The notes below the pieces were generated by a model, which worked only from the letters and a program-made list of their open reading frames with translations, was not told the origin of the DNA and made no database searches. DNA of 64,000 nucleotides, from positions 62,001-126,000 of the forward strand of contig JABCZJ010000009.1 in NCBI GenBank assembly GCA_013289715.1, in the 5' to 3' direction. Shown piece after piece: positions 45,910 to 54,624 of the stretch. How positions within the stretch are numbered: position 1 is the first letter of the stretch; every line of letters starts with the position of its first letter. The stretch is from Acidobacteriota bacterium (lineage in GTDB: Bacteria > Acidobacteriota > Terriglobia > Acidiferrales > UBA7541). The translations under genes and the position numbers were made by a program.

Positions 45910-48885
45910 TCAGAAGCGATATTTCAGTGCAAACTGAACTGTGCGCGCCCCTTGTGAAGTAAAGATCTCACCATAATTGGACGCACCCGCAGTGTGTTGG
46001 CCGCTATACTCTTGCCCGAAGTTGAAAATCGGTGTGTTAGTGAAATTCACCATATCAGCCCGGAACTCAAGTGACTGTCGTTCGGTGATCGAGAAGTCTT
46101 TGGCCAAGCTCAGGTCAGCAGACTTGTATCCGGGACCATCGAACGCACCAACGCCGCAGTTGCCGAATGTCCCAGCCGCCGGAGTTGTAACGGCCGCGGG
46201 GTTCAGGAATGAGACGCCGTTGTTAGCCGGGTTGAACACCATCGGGACGCGCGGAGAAACTCCGGGAACGCAGTCCGCGCGAGTCGAGAATCCTCCTGTG
46301 CCCGAGGTATCGCTGCTTGCGAAAATGGTCTGCGCAAAGCCACTGTGGAAGAGCAGGCTCGTACTGATCCGCCAGCCACCAGCCACAGCGTTCACGACTC
46401 CATTTACGTCGTTGCCGAACCGGCGGCCGTGTCCGTAAGGGAGTTCGTAGACCACGTAGCCGTTGAAGAGAGAAGCAATGTTCTGCGGACACCGGCCGTA
46501 GTCACCGATCTGGTTATAAGGATTCTGCGGAAATGCCCACCCGGCGATCGTTTGCGCCTCGGTGCTGACGGCGTCGCCGTACTGGCCGTAAAATCCCGGT
46601 GTGTCGCTCAGGCACTTGGACCATGTGTAGTTCAACTGTGCTTGCAGGCCATGCGTAAAACGCTCTTGCAAGACCACTTCCAACGCGTTGTAGTTGCTAA
46701 CGCCGTTTGACAGTGAATACCTAGCTTGGCCAACTTCTCCGAGCAAAGTTGAGTTGAGAAACGGGCTGGGTGTGATCGTGCCGTTAGAGTTCAATTCATT
46801 CTGCTGCAGCATGATGATGTTGCTGAGATGTTGATCGTTCTCACCAACGTAGCCGACTTGCAGAGTCGTAGCGTTTCCGAACTGCCGTTGAATGTTTAAG
46901 CTCCATTCCTGTTGAAAGGCTGGCCGGATGTTCACGTCAAACGCGTGAATGTTTACGCCCTGAAAGCAGACGGGAGAAAACGCTACGGCCAGCGGGAGAG
47001 TGCATCCCGTGGGAAAGCCGACGAACCCTTGATCCAAGGTGCTTGCGGGCAGCGGCGTGGTGGGAGCGAACGTAACATTGTGGGCCGTCTCAAACGGTGG
47101 ATTTGCGGTAAGCAGATTGTTGACGCCGTTGCTCTCCATAAAGCTCGTGACCCCGTAGGCTGCACGAACCACCGTATTCTTGAGGAAATCCGGCTGCCAC
47201 GCCACACCGATGCGTGGCTGGAAGTTGGCGATGCCGTTATATTGCTTGTAGAGCGCTTTGCCCAAGCCGTTGTTGTTGATGGTTGGGGTAATCAGGTCTC
47301 CGCCAAACACCTCATAATTTACAGCGTTCCCATCTGCGGCGGCGCGGGGTGTGTTCAGCTCCCAACGCAGGCCAAGGTTCAACGTAAGATTGCGCCGCAG
47401 GCGCCAGTTGTCCTGCCCGTAAACCGCAAACAGGTTGTTCCGTACGTGCCGATTGCCGGAGAGACTACTGCCGATGCCGAGGTTGTTGGGAAGGCCGAGC
47501 ATGAAGTCCGCTAAACCGGAACCCAAGGAAGTCCCAGCGTTGCCCGTATACTGCCCGTTGAAATTGAAAAAGCCTGCCAAGCCTTCGTTGCCGGGATAGA
47601 GGAAATTGTCCCGGTAATTGTTAAATTGAAAGCCCACGTGAAATTCATGATTTCCGTGCGTCTTTACGATCGAATCGCCAATCTGAATCACGGTGTCATT
47701 GAATGTGTTAAATGCCGACAAACTATTGGCGATGTTTCCGACGTTGCCGAACAGTCCCTGAATCGAGGGTAGGAATGTGCTCGGCGAACCCGGAATGTTG
47801 AATTTCTGTGGGAGATTTTCCCCGGTCGCGTTGGTATACCCCTGGCTAACCGGAAAATAGCTGAAACCCACACGCAAGTCGTTTATGAGGGTGGGGTCGA
47901 TCGTCCTGGTCCAACCCAGGACCCCGTTTTTCAAGGGATAGTTAAAATCCGTGATGCCGTTCATGGCGAGCAGGTAGGTTTCTGTGGTTGGATTCCGCAC
48001 GGATTGTTGCGAATAACGCCCAAAGATCCGGTCCTTTTCCGAGGGTGTCCAGTCGATCTTGATATCGCCCTGGTCCGCATCGTTCAAGATGCGCTGCTGA
48101 TAGAACAAGATATTACCGGTGCTCGGAAGCGGGTAGAGCGACGAATTCACGATCGAGGATGCCGCCGGACTCAATGTGAGTCCCGCCGCCGTCAAATTGT
48201 TATTCAGGATCGGCGTGCGTGCCGTGGGCGCCACACCCGCTTGCGGCATGTACAGTTGGTCCGCTAAATTGGTGCATATTCCGGCGACAAACGAAGGGCA
48301 CAGCTCGCCGAAATTTCCGGCCCGCTCTGCGGCGCTCATAACCTGCACATTCTGTGTCGACGGATTGTCCATGCGTTGACCCAGATAGTCCACAAAGAAG
48401 AAAAGCCGATTCTTGATGATCGGCCCGCCAAAAGTAGCGCCGAAGCGGTTGTATCGCAGCGCCGCTTTGGGCATTACCGTCGGAGTGAGGCCGTTACTCC
48501 ACTCGTTGGCATCCAACGCATCGTTTCGGAAGAAATCAAAGGCGCTGCCGTGATACGAATTCGTGCCCGACTTTATGGTGGTGTTCACGATGCCGCCCAG
48601 AAAATTGCCAAACTCCGCGGAAGGATTCTGGGTGATCAAATTGAATTCCTGAATGGCGTCCAGGCTGGGTGAGTACGCCACTTCGTTGTTGTCACTCTGA
48701 TTGTTGTCTATGCCATCGAGGATATAGTTGTCCGTTTGTTCGCGATTGCCGTTAATGTAAGGGCGACCCACCTGAAACGTGTTTTGACCCGACTTGAACG
48801 CTCCGGGATTCGTGCTGACGGCTCCCGGGGTGAGCAGAGTGAGCTCACTATAGTTCCCCGTGATCAACGGGATGTTTTCCGTCAC
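45910..48885 (-). CDS. TonB-dependent receptor (Oar-like), plug and barrel part after a frameshift
   Basis: 991 codons from GTG 48885, in frame with the end of the gene but separated from its N-terminal part by one base. It contains the plug (SGQNTFQVGRPYINGNREQT, YILDGIDNNQSDNNEVAYSP), a long series of beta strands and the terminal aromatic signature VQFALKYRF of an outer-membrane barrel. With the upstream piece it makes a normal Oar-type receptor of about 1140 residues. Neighbours (GntR regulator, SSS symporter, GH20) suggest chito-oligosaccharide or GlcNAc uptake (inference). Without correction of the shift this part would not be exported. Confidence 0.85.
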   Translation of the reverse strand: MTENIPLITGNYSELTLLTPGAVSTNPGAFKSGQNTFQVGRPYINGNREQTDNYILDGIDNNQSDNNEVAYSPSLDAIQEFNLITQNPSAEFGNFLGGIVNTTIKSGTNSYHGSAFDFFRNDALDANEWSNGLTPTVMPKAALRYNRFGATFGGPIIKNRLFFFVDYLGQRMDNPSTQNVQVMSAAERAGNFGELCPSFVAGICTNLADQLYMPQAGVAPTARTPILNNNLTAAGLTLSPAASSIVNSSLYPLPSTGNILFYQQRILNDADQGDIKIDWTPSEKDRIFGRYSQQSVRNPTTETYLLAMNGITDFNYPLKNGVLGWTRTIDPTLINDLRVGFSYFPVSQGYTNATGENLPQKFNIPGSPSTFLPSIQGLFGNVGNIANSLSAFNTFNDTVIQIGDSIVKTHGNHEFHVGFQFNNYRDNFLYPGNEGLAGFFNFNGQYTGNAGTSLGSGLADFMLGLPNNLGIGSSLSGNRHVRNNLFAVYGQDNWRLRRNLTLNLGLRWELNTPRAAADGNAVNYEVFGGDLITPTINNNGLGKALYKQYNGIANFQPRIGVAWQPDFLKNTVVRAAYGVTSFMESNGVNNLLTANPPFETAHNVTFAPTTPLPASTLDQGFVGFPTGCTLPLAVAFSPVCFQGVNIHAFDVNIRPAFQQEWSLNIQRQFGNATTLQVGYVGENDQHLSNIIMLQQNELNSNGTITPSPFLNSTLLGEVGQARYSLSNGVSNYNALEVVLQERFTHGLQAQLNYTWSKCLSDTPGFYGQYGDAVSTEAQTIAGWAFPQNPYNQIGDYGRCPQNIASLFNGYVVYELPYGHGRRFGNDVNGVVNAVAGGWRISTSLLFHSGFAQTIFASSDTSGTGGFSTRADCVPGVSPRVPMVFNPANNGVSFLNPAAVTTPAAGTFGNCGVGAFDGPGYKSADLSLAKDFSITERQSLEFRADMVNFTNTPIFNFGQEYSGQHTAGASNYGEIFTSQGARTVQFALKYRF

Positions 48886-49331
48886 TACGTGGTCGATATG
48901 GGTGCTGATGTCCGTTGTTTCCGTTTGCAGCAGGGGGGTGCTCCAGTCACCTCGACGGTCTGCGACATAGTCCCGACAGTCAACTGCATGTCGACGCGCG
49001 CCACTTGATCCAGCACGAGATCAAAAGCCGAGTGCACCGCGATCTGAAATCCTCGCGCTTCCACCTTCACGGCATACTTCCCGATCGGTAGGTGGGTGAG
49101 GTAGTACGCGCCATCGCCGTTGGTTTGTGTCGGATACGCCGTGCCGCGCGTGGCATCCGTGGCGGTGACCGTGGCGCCGGCAACCGCCGCGCCCGAAGGA
49201 TCAGTAACAAAGCCGTTGATGGACCCCGTGGTCTCTTGCGCGTTGGCAGGCGCCAGTCCGGCAAAAACGGCGGCGAGCAAGCCAATACCGAGAAGTAACA
49301 CAAACTTTGCGAGCCGGAAATTCTTGTTCAC
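48885..49331 (-). CDS. TonB-dependent receptor N-terminal part (signal peptide and carboxypeptidase-regulatory-like domain)
   Basis: Starts at GTG 49331 with AGGAGG six bases upstream. Signal peptide KFVLLLGIGLLAAVFAGLAP, cleavage after ANA. Then a CarboxypepD_reg-like domain: TTGSINGFVTDPSGAAVAGA, GAYYLTHLPIGKYAVKVEAR. After VEVTGAPP the frame goes wrong at a run of six C (48933-48938 on the plus strand as G). With seven C the text would read APPLLQTETTDISTHIDHVV and join the downstream part. An in-frame ATG at 49370 is a possible alternative start. Confidence 0.8.
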   Translation of the reverse strand: MNKNFRLAKFVLLLGIGLLAAVFAGLAPANAQETTGSINGFVTDPSGAAVAGATVTATDATRGTAYPTQTNGDGAYYLTHLPIGKYAVKVEARGFQIAVHSAFDLVLDQVARVDMQLTVGTMSQTVEVTGAPPCCKRKQRTSAPISTT

Positions 49332-49402
49332 GAAAGCCTCCTGCGTGGATTCTGTGCGGTGAAACGCCATAAAACCCCCAAGCACCCCAAAATATGCAAA
49401 GA

Positions 49403-49431
49403 GCTATATAGCGGACAATATATGTTGTCAA
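49403..49431 (-). promoter_or_regulatory. Sigma-70 promoter of the TonB receptor gene with overlapping operator
   Basis: On the minus strand TTGACA (49431-49426), a 17-base spacer and TATAGC (49408-49403). The -10 box lies inside the 13-bp repeat at 49403-49415. Confidence 0.6.
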
Positions 49432-49507
49432 GAGAAAAATGTAAATGTATAAGGCTTCTGATAGATTTTTTGAATACGCTCTATAGCGGATATACGTGCG
49501 CTATAGC
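49403..49507. promoter_or_regulatory. Candidate GntR operators
   Basis: GCTATATAGCGGA (49403-49415) and GCTCTATAGCGGA (49478-49490) differ at one base and lie 75 bases apart. A third partial copy GCGCTATAGC starts near 49498. The first covers the receptor -10 box. The second could cover a -10 (TATAGC, 49482) for the divergent GntR gene, with CTGATA at 49458 as a weak -35. Confidence 0.5.
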
Positions 49508-49598
49508 ACCGTATTTGCACTTAGGGTGCGGACCCCGGCGCCTTTTGGTCGCGCCGGTGGCCTAACCTGCTAGACTCTCAACAATTTCCGGAGCTTTC

Positions 49599-50321
49599 AT
49601 GACGCCGATCAGCCGTAACGGGGAACCCACTTACAAGCGCATCCAGAACGTGATCCGCAAGCGTATCGAGTCCGGACTGTTGAAACCGGGCGATGCCGTG
49701 GCCTCCGAGCGGGAGCTCGCCAAGATGCACAAAGTGAGCTTGATGACGGCGCGCCACGCCCTGGCTGATCTCGCGCGCGAAGGCATGGTCGAGCGCCGCC
49801 ACGGCTCCGGCACGTTCGTCGCGCCGCCGAAAATTCATTTCAACAAGCTGATGAGTTATACCGAGCAGATGGCCAGCCGCGGATTGGTGGGAAGGTCGAA
49901 GATTATTTCCGCGAGCGTGCGTGACAACGAACACGAAATCGCGGCGCGTCTTTCGTTGCCGTCCTCGAGCCATCTGTTCATGCTCGAACGCGTGCGTCAG
50001 GCGGGCGATGAGCCTTTCGCGCTGGAGACGTGCTACTTGTCGGCGGACGAATTTCCCGCGCTAGCAGGCGGAACGCTCGAGCGCGGCTCGCTGTTTGTAA
50101 CGTTGGAACACGAATACGGAGTGGAACTCGCTTACGCCGACGAAGAGATCGACGCAACCGCGGCGGATTTGAAGACCGCGGAGTTGCTTGCGCTGCCGCG
50201 CGGCTCTCCGCTGCTGCGAATTCGCCAGCTGATTTTCACCACGAAGGGCAGGGCGTGCTTGTACGTGCTCGGCCTATACCGCTCCGGCCGCCACACGCTG
50301 GTGATCCGCAGATTTCGCTGA
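49599..50321 (+). CDS. GntR-family regulator (HutC/NagR-like, UTRA domain)
   Basis: 240 residues. The N-terminal winged helix reads YKRIQNVIRKRIESGLLKPG, SERELAKMHKVSLMTARHAL and LAREGMVERRHGSGTFV. The C-terminal UTRA ligand domain reads HLFMLERVRQAGDEPFALET, AYADEEIDATAADLKTAELL and PRGSPLLRIRQLIF. NagR/DasR/YvoA members of this type release DNA on binding amino-sugar phosphates. It is divergent from the TonB receptor and near a GlcNAc-type symporter and hexosaminidase, so a NagR-like role is likely (inference). Confidence 0.9.
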   Translation: MTPISRNGEPTYKRIQNVIRKRIESGLLKPGDAVASERELAKMHKVSLMTARHALADLAREGMVERRHGSGTFVAPPKIHFNKLMSYTEQMASRGLVGRSKIISASVRDNEHEIAARLSLPSSSHLFMLERVRQAGDEPFALETCYLSADEFPALAGGTLERGSLFVTLEHEYGVELAYADEEIDATAADLKTAELLALPRGSPLLRIRQLIFTTKGRACLYVLGLYRSGRHTLVIRRFR

Positions 50322-50352
50322 AGCGCACGTTCTTTCTTGCGCCTTTCCTGGG

Positions 50353-50379
50353 AACGCCATTCTCCTGAACGGCGTTTTT
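50353..50379 (+). terminator. Intrinsic terminator after the GntR gene
   Basis: AACGCC (50353-50358) pairs with GGCGTT (50371-50376) across a 12-base loop and runs into TTTTT. It lies about 30 bases after the GntR stop, between convergent genes. Confidence 0.7.
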
Positions 50380-50430
50380 CTAGTAACAGCGTCGCCCACG
50401 AAAACAAGTACAGGTCGCACCTATTCCAGT

Positions 50431-52329
50431 TCAAACCGCTCTTTCAGGCGAACCATGGCCGTGGCTTAGTTCGCGCGACATTTGCCAGGCGCAGAGTACG
50501 GCCAGCATCGTGAGGCAAGTTCCCAGGCTCCATTTTTGCATCAGCAATTTTCCGACGCCGAACAGCGCGCTGTACACCATCACCGTCCCCAGAATCCAGC
50601 ACCACAGATTGCGCGCCAGATCGTGCGTCGCCGGAATTTCCGGCGCGAGCGCGGCAATCGTCTTCCATCCCGTGACGTCCGGGCGAACTTTGCGATAGAA
50701 CGAAAGCAGGATGCTGTCCGGTTCCGGCGCTGTGAGCACCGTGACCAGAATCCACACCGTCGTCGTGACGCACGTAGTGGTCAGCACGTTTTTCGCAAAC
50801 AGCACCGTGGCCGAGCCGGTGTAAAACGTCGGACGCCCAATCAGCGCGTTCCACAATCCTTCCGAATTCAAAGCCAAAGTCAAAACGAGCGCGGTGATCA
50901 TCGAAGAAATTTCGCTCCACGCATTGATGCGCCACCAATACCAGCGCAGCAGATAAACGCTACCAGTGCCCGCGCCAACTTCCAGCACCGCTTGCCAGCC
51001 GGAGCGAATCGAAGCCAACTGCGCGGAAACATAGCCGCTCGCGATCACCAGCAGTACCGTAACAACCTGCGAAGCGCGCACGTAGTGGCGTTCGGACCCG
51101 TGGCGCACGAGAAAACGGCGGTAGAAATCCTCGACGACATACGAAGTGCCCCAATTCAATTGCGTCGCGATCGTGGACATGAACGCTGCCAGGAAACCGG
51201 CAACGATGATGCCGCGCAGCGCGTGCGGCACATGGTCGTTGACCATCATCATGTAACTGGTTTCCGGATGCGCAAGCCCCGGATACAGCACGATCGCCGC
51301 GAGCGCGGTTAGAATCCACGGCCACGGACGCAGCGCGTAATGCGCCACGTTGAACCACAGCACCGAAAGCAATCCCTGGCGCTCGTCACGCGCGCTGAAA
51401 ATCCGCTGCGCGATGTATCCGCCGCCGCCGGGTTCCGCTCCCGGATACCAGAAAGCCCACCACTGCACGCCGAGGTACACGCAAAACGTAATTACCGGCA
51501 GGGTCCAAAGTGTTTCGCTGGCGAAGCCTTGGGAAAAGTCGGGAAGAAACCCGAGCGGATCGGCGCCGCCATTCTTCGCGCGCAGCACTTCGATCTGGCC
51601 GATCATCGAGCTCATGCCGCCGGTAGCTTTCACGGCGTACCAGGCGATCGCGATCACGATGCCCATCTTCAGAATGAATTGAAAGAGATCGGTCCATAGC
51701 ACGCCCGAAAGTCCGCCGAGCGAAACGTAGAAACCGGTGAAGGGAATCAGAAAAAAGATGCAGATGATCAGCGCGTAGCCGTCTGTGCCGGAAAATACCG
51801 GTCCGAAAACTCCAGTCAGCCCGGCCGACATGCTCTGCAAAAAATGCCATTGGCTGATGGTGGCGCCGAGAGTGGTTCCCACGATGTTGATCATCGCTTT
51901 CGTCACCCAGCCGAGAATCAAACAGTTCATCAGCACGCCCAGGTAGATCGCGCGAAACCCGCGCAGAAAAGCTGCAGGCTTGCCGGAGTAACGCATCTCA
52001 GCGAATTGCACGTCGGTCATCAAGCCGGAGCGCCGCCACAAACGCGCAAACAAAAACACCGTCATCATCCCGGAGGGCAGGAAAGCCCACCAGATCCAGT
52101 TTCCGGAAATTCCCTGGGTGTAAACCAGCCCCGCCACTAGCAGAGGAGTGTCCGCGGCGAAGGTCGTCGCTACCATCGAGGTGCCGGCCAACCACCAGGA
52201 GACAGTGCGTCCGGATACAAAATAATCTTCGGAACTTCTCCCAGCGGAGCGGCGGAAATACAGCCCCAGGAGCAGAGTAATCAGCAGGTAAGCAATAATC
52301 GCGGACCAATCCAATAAAGTGAATGTCAT
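50431..52329 (-). CDS. Sodium:solute symporter family transporter
   Basis: 632 residues, about 14 TM helices, full SSS size. The N-terminus LLDWSAIIAYLLITLLLGLY is followed by the family block DYFVSGRTVSWWLAGTSMVATTFAADTPL (conserved region with the sodium-site residues). Later the second SSS signature region is seen around IIVAGFLAAFMSTIATQLNW. The C-terminal 200 residues are an extra hydrophobic extension often found in this subgroup. It imports a sugar-like substrate with Na+. Its place beside GH20 and GntR suggests GlcNAc (inference). It diverges from the hexosaminidase across 155 bases. Confidence 0.9.
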   Translation of the reverse strand: MTFTLLDWSAIIAYLLITLLLGLYFRRSAGRSSEDYFVSGRTVSWWLAGTSMVATTFAADTPLLVAGLVYTQGISGNWIWWAFLPSGMMTVFLFARLWRRSGLMTDVQFAEMRYSGKPAAFLRGFRAIYLGVLMNCLILGWVTKAMINIVGTTLGATISQWHFLQSMSAGLTGVFGPVFSGTDGYALIICIFFLIPFTGFYVSLGGLSGVLWTDLFQFILKMGIVIAIAWYAVKATGGMSSMIGQIEVLRAKNGGADPLGFLPDFSQGFASETLWTLPVITFCVYLGVQWWAFWYPGAEPGGGGYIAQRIFSARDERQGLLSVLWFNVAHYALRPWPWILTALAAIVLYPGLAHPETSYMMMVNDHVPHALRGIIVAGFLAAFMSTIATQLNWGTSYVVEDFYRRFLVRHGSERHYVRASQVVTVLLVIASGYVSAQLASIRSGWQAVLEVGAGTGSVYLLRWYWWRINAWSEISSMITALVLTLALNSEGLWNALIGRPTFYTGSATVLFAKNVLTTTCVTTTVWILVTVLTAPEPDSILLSFYRKVRPDVTGWKTIAALAPEIPATHDLARNLWCWILGTVMVYSALFGVGKLLMQKWSLGTCLTMLAVLCAWQMSRELSHGHGSPERAV

Positions 52330-52484
52330 GGCGGGGCGGATTTATGGCACACTTCGCCGGGCCGAGGCAATGGGAAATCGCGGCGAAGATTTGCTCTTGT
52401 CGGCGAATTTGCGCCAAACAGACGAAATCGCTTTTGTAAATGTTGCGACGAGGCGTACTGTTACGCGTCGCTTTTGGGAGACAA

Positions 52485-54599
52485 ATGGGCATTCATTTTG
52501 AAATCAGAAGGCGTGCAACACGCTCCGGTTACTTACCGATACTGTTTTGTGCTTTGATCACTTCCGTAGCCATGGCGCAAGTGCCCCAATCACAGCAATT
52601 ATCTTCGCCCATCAATGTGATGCCCCTGCCCGCCACGGTAGCGCCCGGTGCTGGCCGTCTCTTGGTCTCGCAAACTTTCTCGGTGGCGATCGCCGGCTAC
52701 AACGACCTGAGGTTGCAACGCGTGGCACAGCGATTTCTGCACGACCTCAGCCGCCAGACCGGTTACTTTCTGAGCGAGCGGCTTGGTGACGCCAGCCGTG
52801 CGACTCTCACGATCCACGCGGATCATGGTAGCGAACCCGTCCAGGAATTAGGTGAAGACGAATCTTACGTGCTGGACGTCAGCAGCGCGGGCGCGAAATT
52901 GACGGCCCCGAATCCGCTGGGCGTGATGCACGGACTGGAATCGTTTCTGCAACTAGTGCAAGTGACGCCGGACGGCTACGCCGCTCCAGCGATTCATGTC
53001 GAGGATACGCCGCGTTTTCCATGGCGCGGGCTCTCCATTGACGTCAGCCGCCATTTCATTTCGACGGAAGTGCTGAAGCGCAACCTCGACGGAATGGCCG
53101 CGGTGAAAATGAACGTGCTGCATCTGCATCTCTCCGATGACCAGGGCTTCCGCCTCGAGAGCAGGGAATTTCCTAAGCTGCAGGAGCTGGGTTCGGACGG
53201 AATGTACTACCGGCAGAGTGAAATGCGCGAACTGATCGCGTATGCGAGCGACCGCGGAATACGCATCGTTCCAGAATTCGACATGCCCGGGCACAGCACG
53301 GCGTGGTTTGTGGGATATCCGGAACTTTCGAGTGGTCCCGGACCTTATCAGATCGAGCGCCACTGGGGTATTTTCGATCCGGCCATGGACCCGACGCGGG
53401 AATCCACTTATAAGTTACTGGATAAGTTTATTGAAGAAATGACTAACATCTTCCCGGATCGTTATTTCCATATTGGCGGCGACGAAGTAAACGGCAAGCA
53501 GTGGGACGCCAATCCGAAAATCCACGAGTTCATGAAAGCGCACAATTTAAGATCTAACCAGGAACTGCAGCAATATTTCACGGATCGCGTCGAGAAAATT
53601 GTCAGCAAACATCACAAATTCATGGTGGGCTGGGACGAGATTTTGACTCCGGGAATGCCCAAGGACATCGTGATCCAATCCTGGCGCGGCCAGGAATCGC
53701 TCGCCGAAGCGGCCAAACAAGGATACCGGGGAATCCTGTCGAGCGGGTACTACCTGGACGCGATCCAGCCCGCGGCGCAGCACTATTTGGTTGATCCGCT
53801 GTCCGGAGCAGGCGCAACCCTAACCGCGGAGCAACAAAAGCTGGTCCTGGGCGGCGAAGCGTGCATGTGGGAAGAATTCGCATCCGACGAAAGCATCGAA
53901 TCGCGAATTTGGCCGCGCGCGGCGGCGATCGCCGAACGCCTGTGGTCGCCGCAGCAAGTGCAGGACGTGAATTGGATGTATCGCAGGCTGGCCGCGGTTA
54001 GCGCGCAACTGGAGCAATTGGGCCTAACGCACCGGTCGAGCAGCGAAGTGATGCTGGCACGCATCGCCGGCACGGATGACATCGCCGCACTGCAGGTGCT
54101 GGCGCTAGCGCTACAACCCGCCAGCATCACCATCCGCGAGACGGAAGCCGAGAAGGCCGGCGGGATCCAAACCAGCGACGTTGCGCTGCATCGAATGGTG
54201 GATGCAATTGCGCCCGAAAGCGAAGTCGCCAGAAAATTCTCGTCCGCGGTGGATCAGTTCGTCGCGAGCAAGTTCCAGGACGCCACAACGGAATCCTCCA
54301 TTCGCCAAACATTGACCAAATGGCGCGACAACGACAGCGCGTTACAATCGCTGCTGCAGAATTCATTCCTGCTGAAGGAAGTCGCGCCGGTTTCGCAGAA
54401 TCTGGCATCCCTGGCTACCGCGGGATTGCAGGCTCTCGATTACATTGACGCGCGCAAAACCGCGCCCGGCGAGTGGAAGACGCAGCAGGTCGCCATGATT
54501 CAGCAAGCAGCGAAGCCGACGGTGGATCTGGTTCTCGCAAATGCGCCGGCTGTACAAAAACTAGTTGAGGCGAGTTCTGTCCCAGTGGCAGCGCCATAG
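52485..54599 (+). CDS. Beta-N-acetylhexosaminidase (glycoside hydrolase family 20)
   Basis: 704 residues from ATG 52485 (GGGAGACAA upstream). Signal peptide GYLPILFCALITSVAMA, GH20b N-domain (residues ~30-165), then the TIM barrel: RFPWRGLSIDVSRHFISTEV, MNVLHLHLSDDQGFRLES and the catalytic Asp-Glu pair in YFHIGGDEVNGKQW. Substrate-binding Trp residues appear in GWDEILTPG and SWRGQESL. A ~200-residue helical C-terminal extension follows the barrel. It releases GlcNAc or GalNAc from chito-oligosaccharides or glycans in the periplasm or outside. Confidence 0.9.
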   Translation: MGIHFEIRRRATRSGYLPILFCALITSVAMAQVPQSQQLSSPINVMPLPATVAPGAGRLLVSQTFSVAIAGYNDLRLQRVAQRFLHDLSRQTGYFLSERLGDASRATLTIHADHGSEPVQELGEDESYVLDVSSAGAKLTAPNPLGVMHGLESFLQLVQVTPDGYAAPAIHVEDTPRFPWRGLSIDVSRHFISTEVLKRNLDGMAAVKMNVLHLHLSDDQGFRLESREFPKLQELGSDGMYYRQSEMRELIAYASDRGIRIVPEFDMPGHSTAWFVGYPELSSGPGPYQIERHWGIFDPAMDPTRESTYKLLDKFIEEMTNIFPDRYFHIGGDEVNGKQWDANPKIHEFMKAHNLRSNQELQQYFTDRVEKIVSKHHKFMVGWDEILTPGMPKDIVIQSWRGQESLAEAAKQGYRGILSSGYYLDAIQPAAQHYLVDPLSGAGATLTAEQQKLVLGGEACMWEEFASDESIESRIWPRAAAIAERLWSPQQVQDVNWMYRRLAAVSAQLEQLGLTHRSSSEVMLARIAGTDDIAALQVLALALQPASITIRETEAEKAGGIQTSDVALHRMVDAIAPESEVARKFSSAVDQFVASKFQDATTESSIRQTLTKWRDNDSALQSLLQNSFLLKEVAPVSQNLASLATAGLQALDYIDARKTAPGEWKTQQVAMIQQAAKPTVDLVLANAPAVQKLVEASSVPVAAP

Positions 54600-54624
54600 A
54601 TCGCCGAACGCGCCCGAAACCAAA

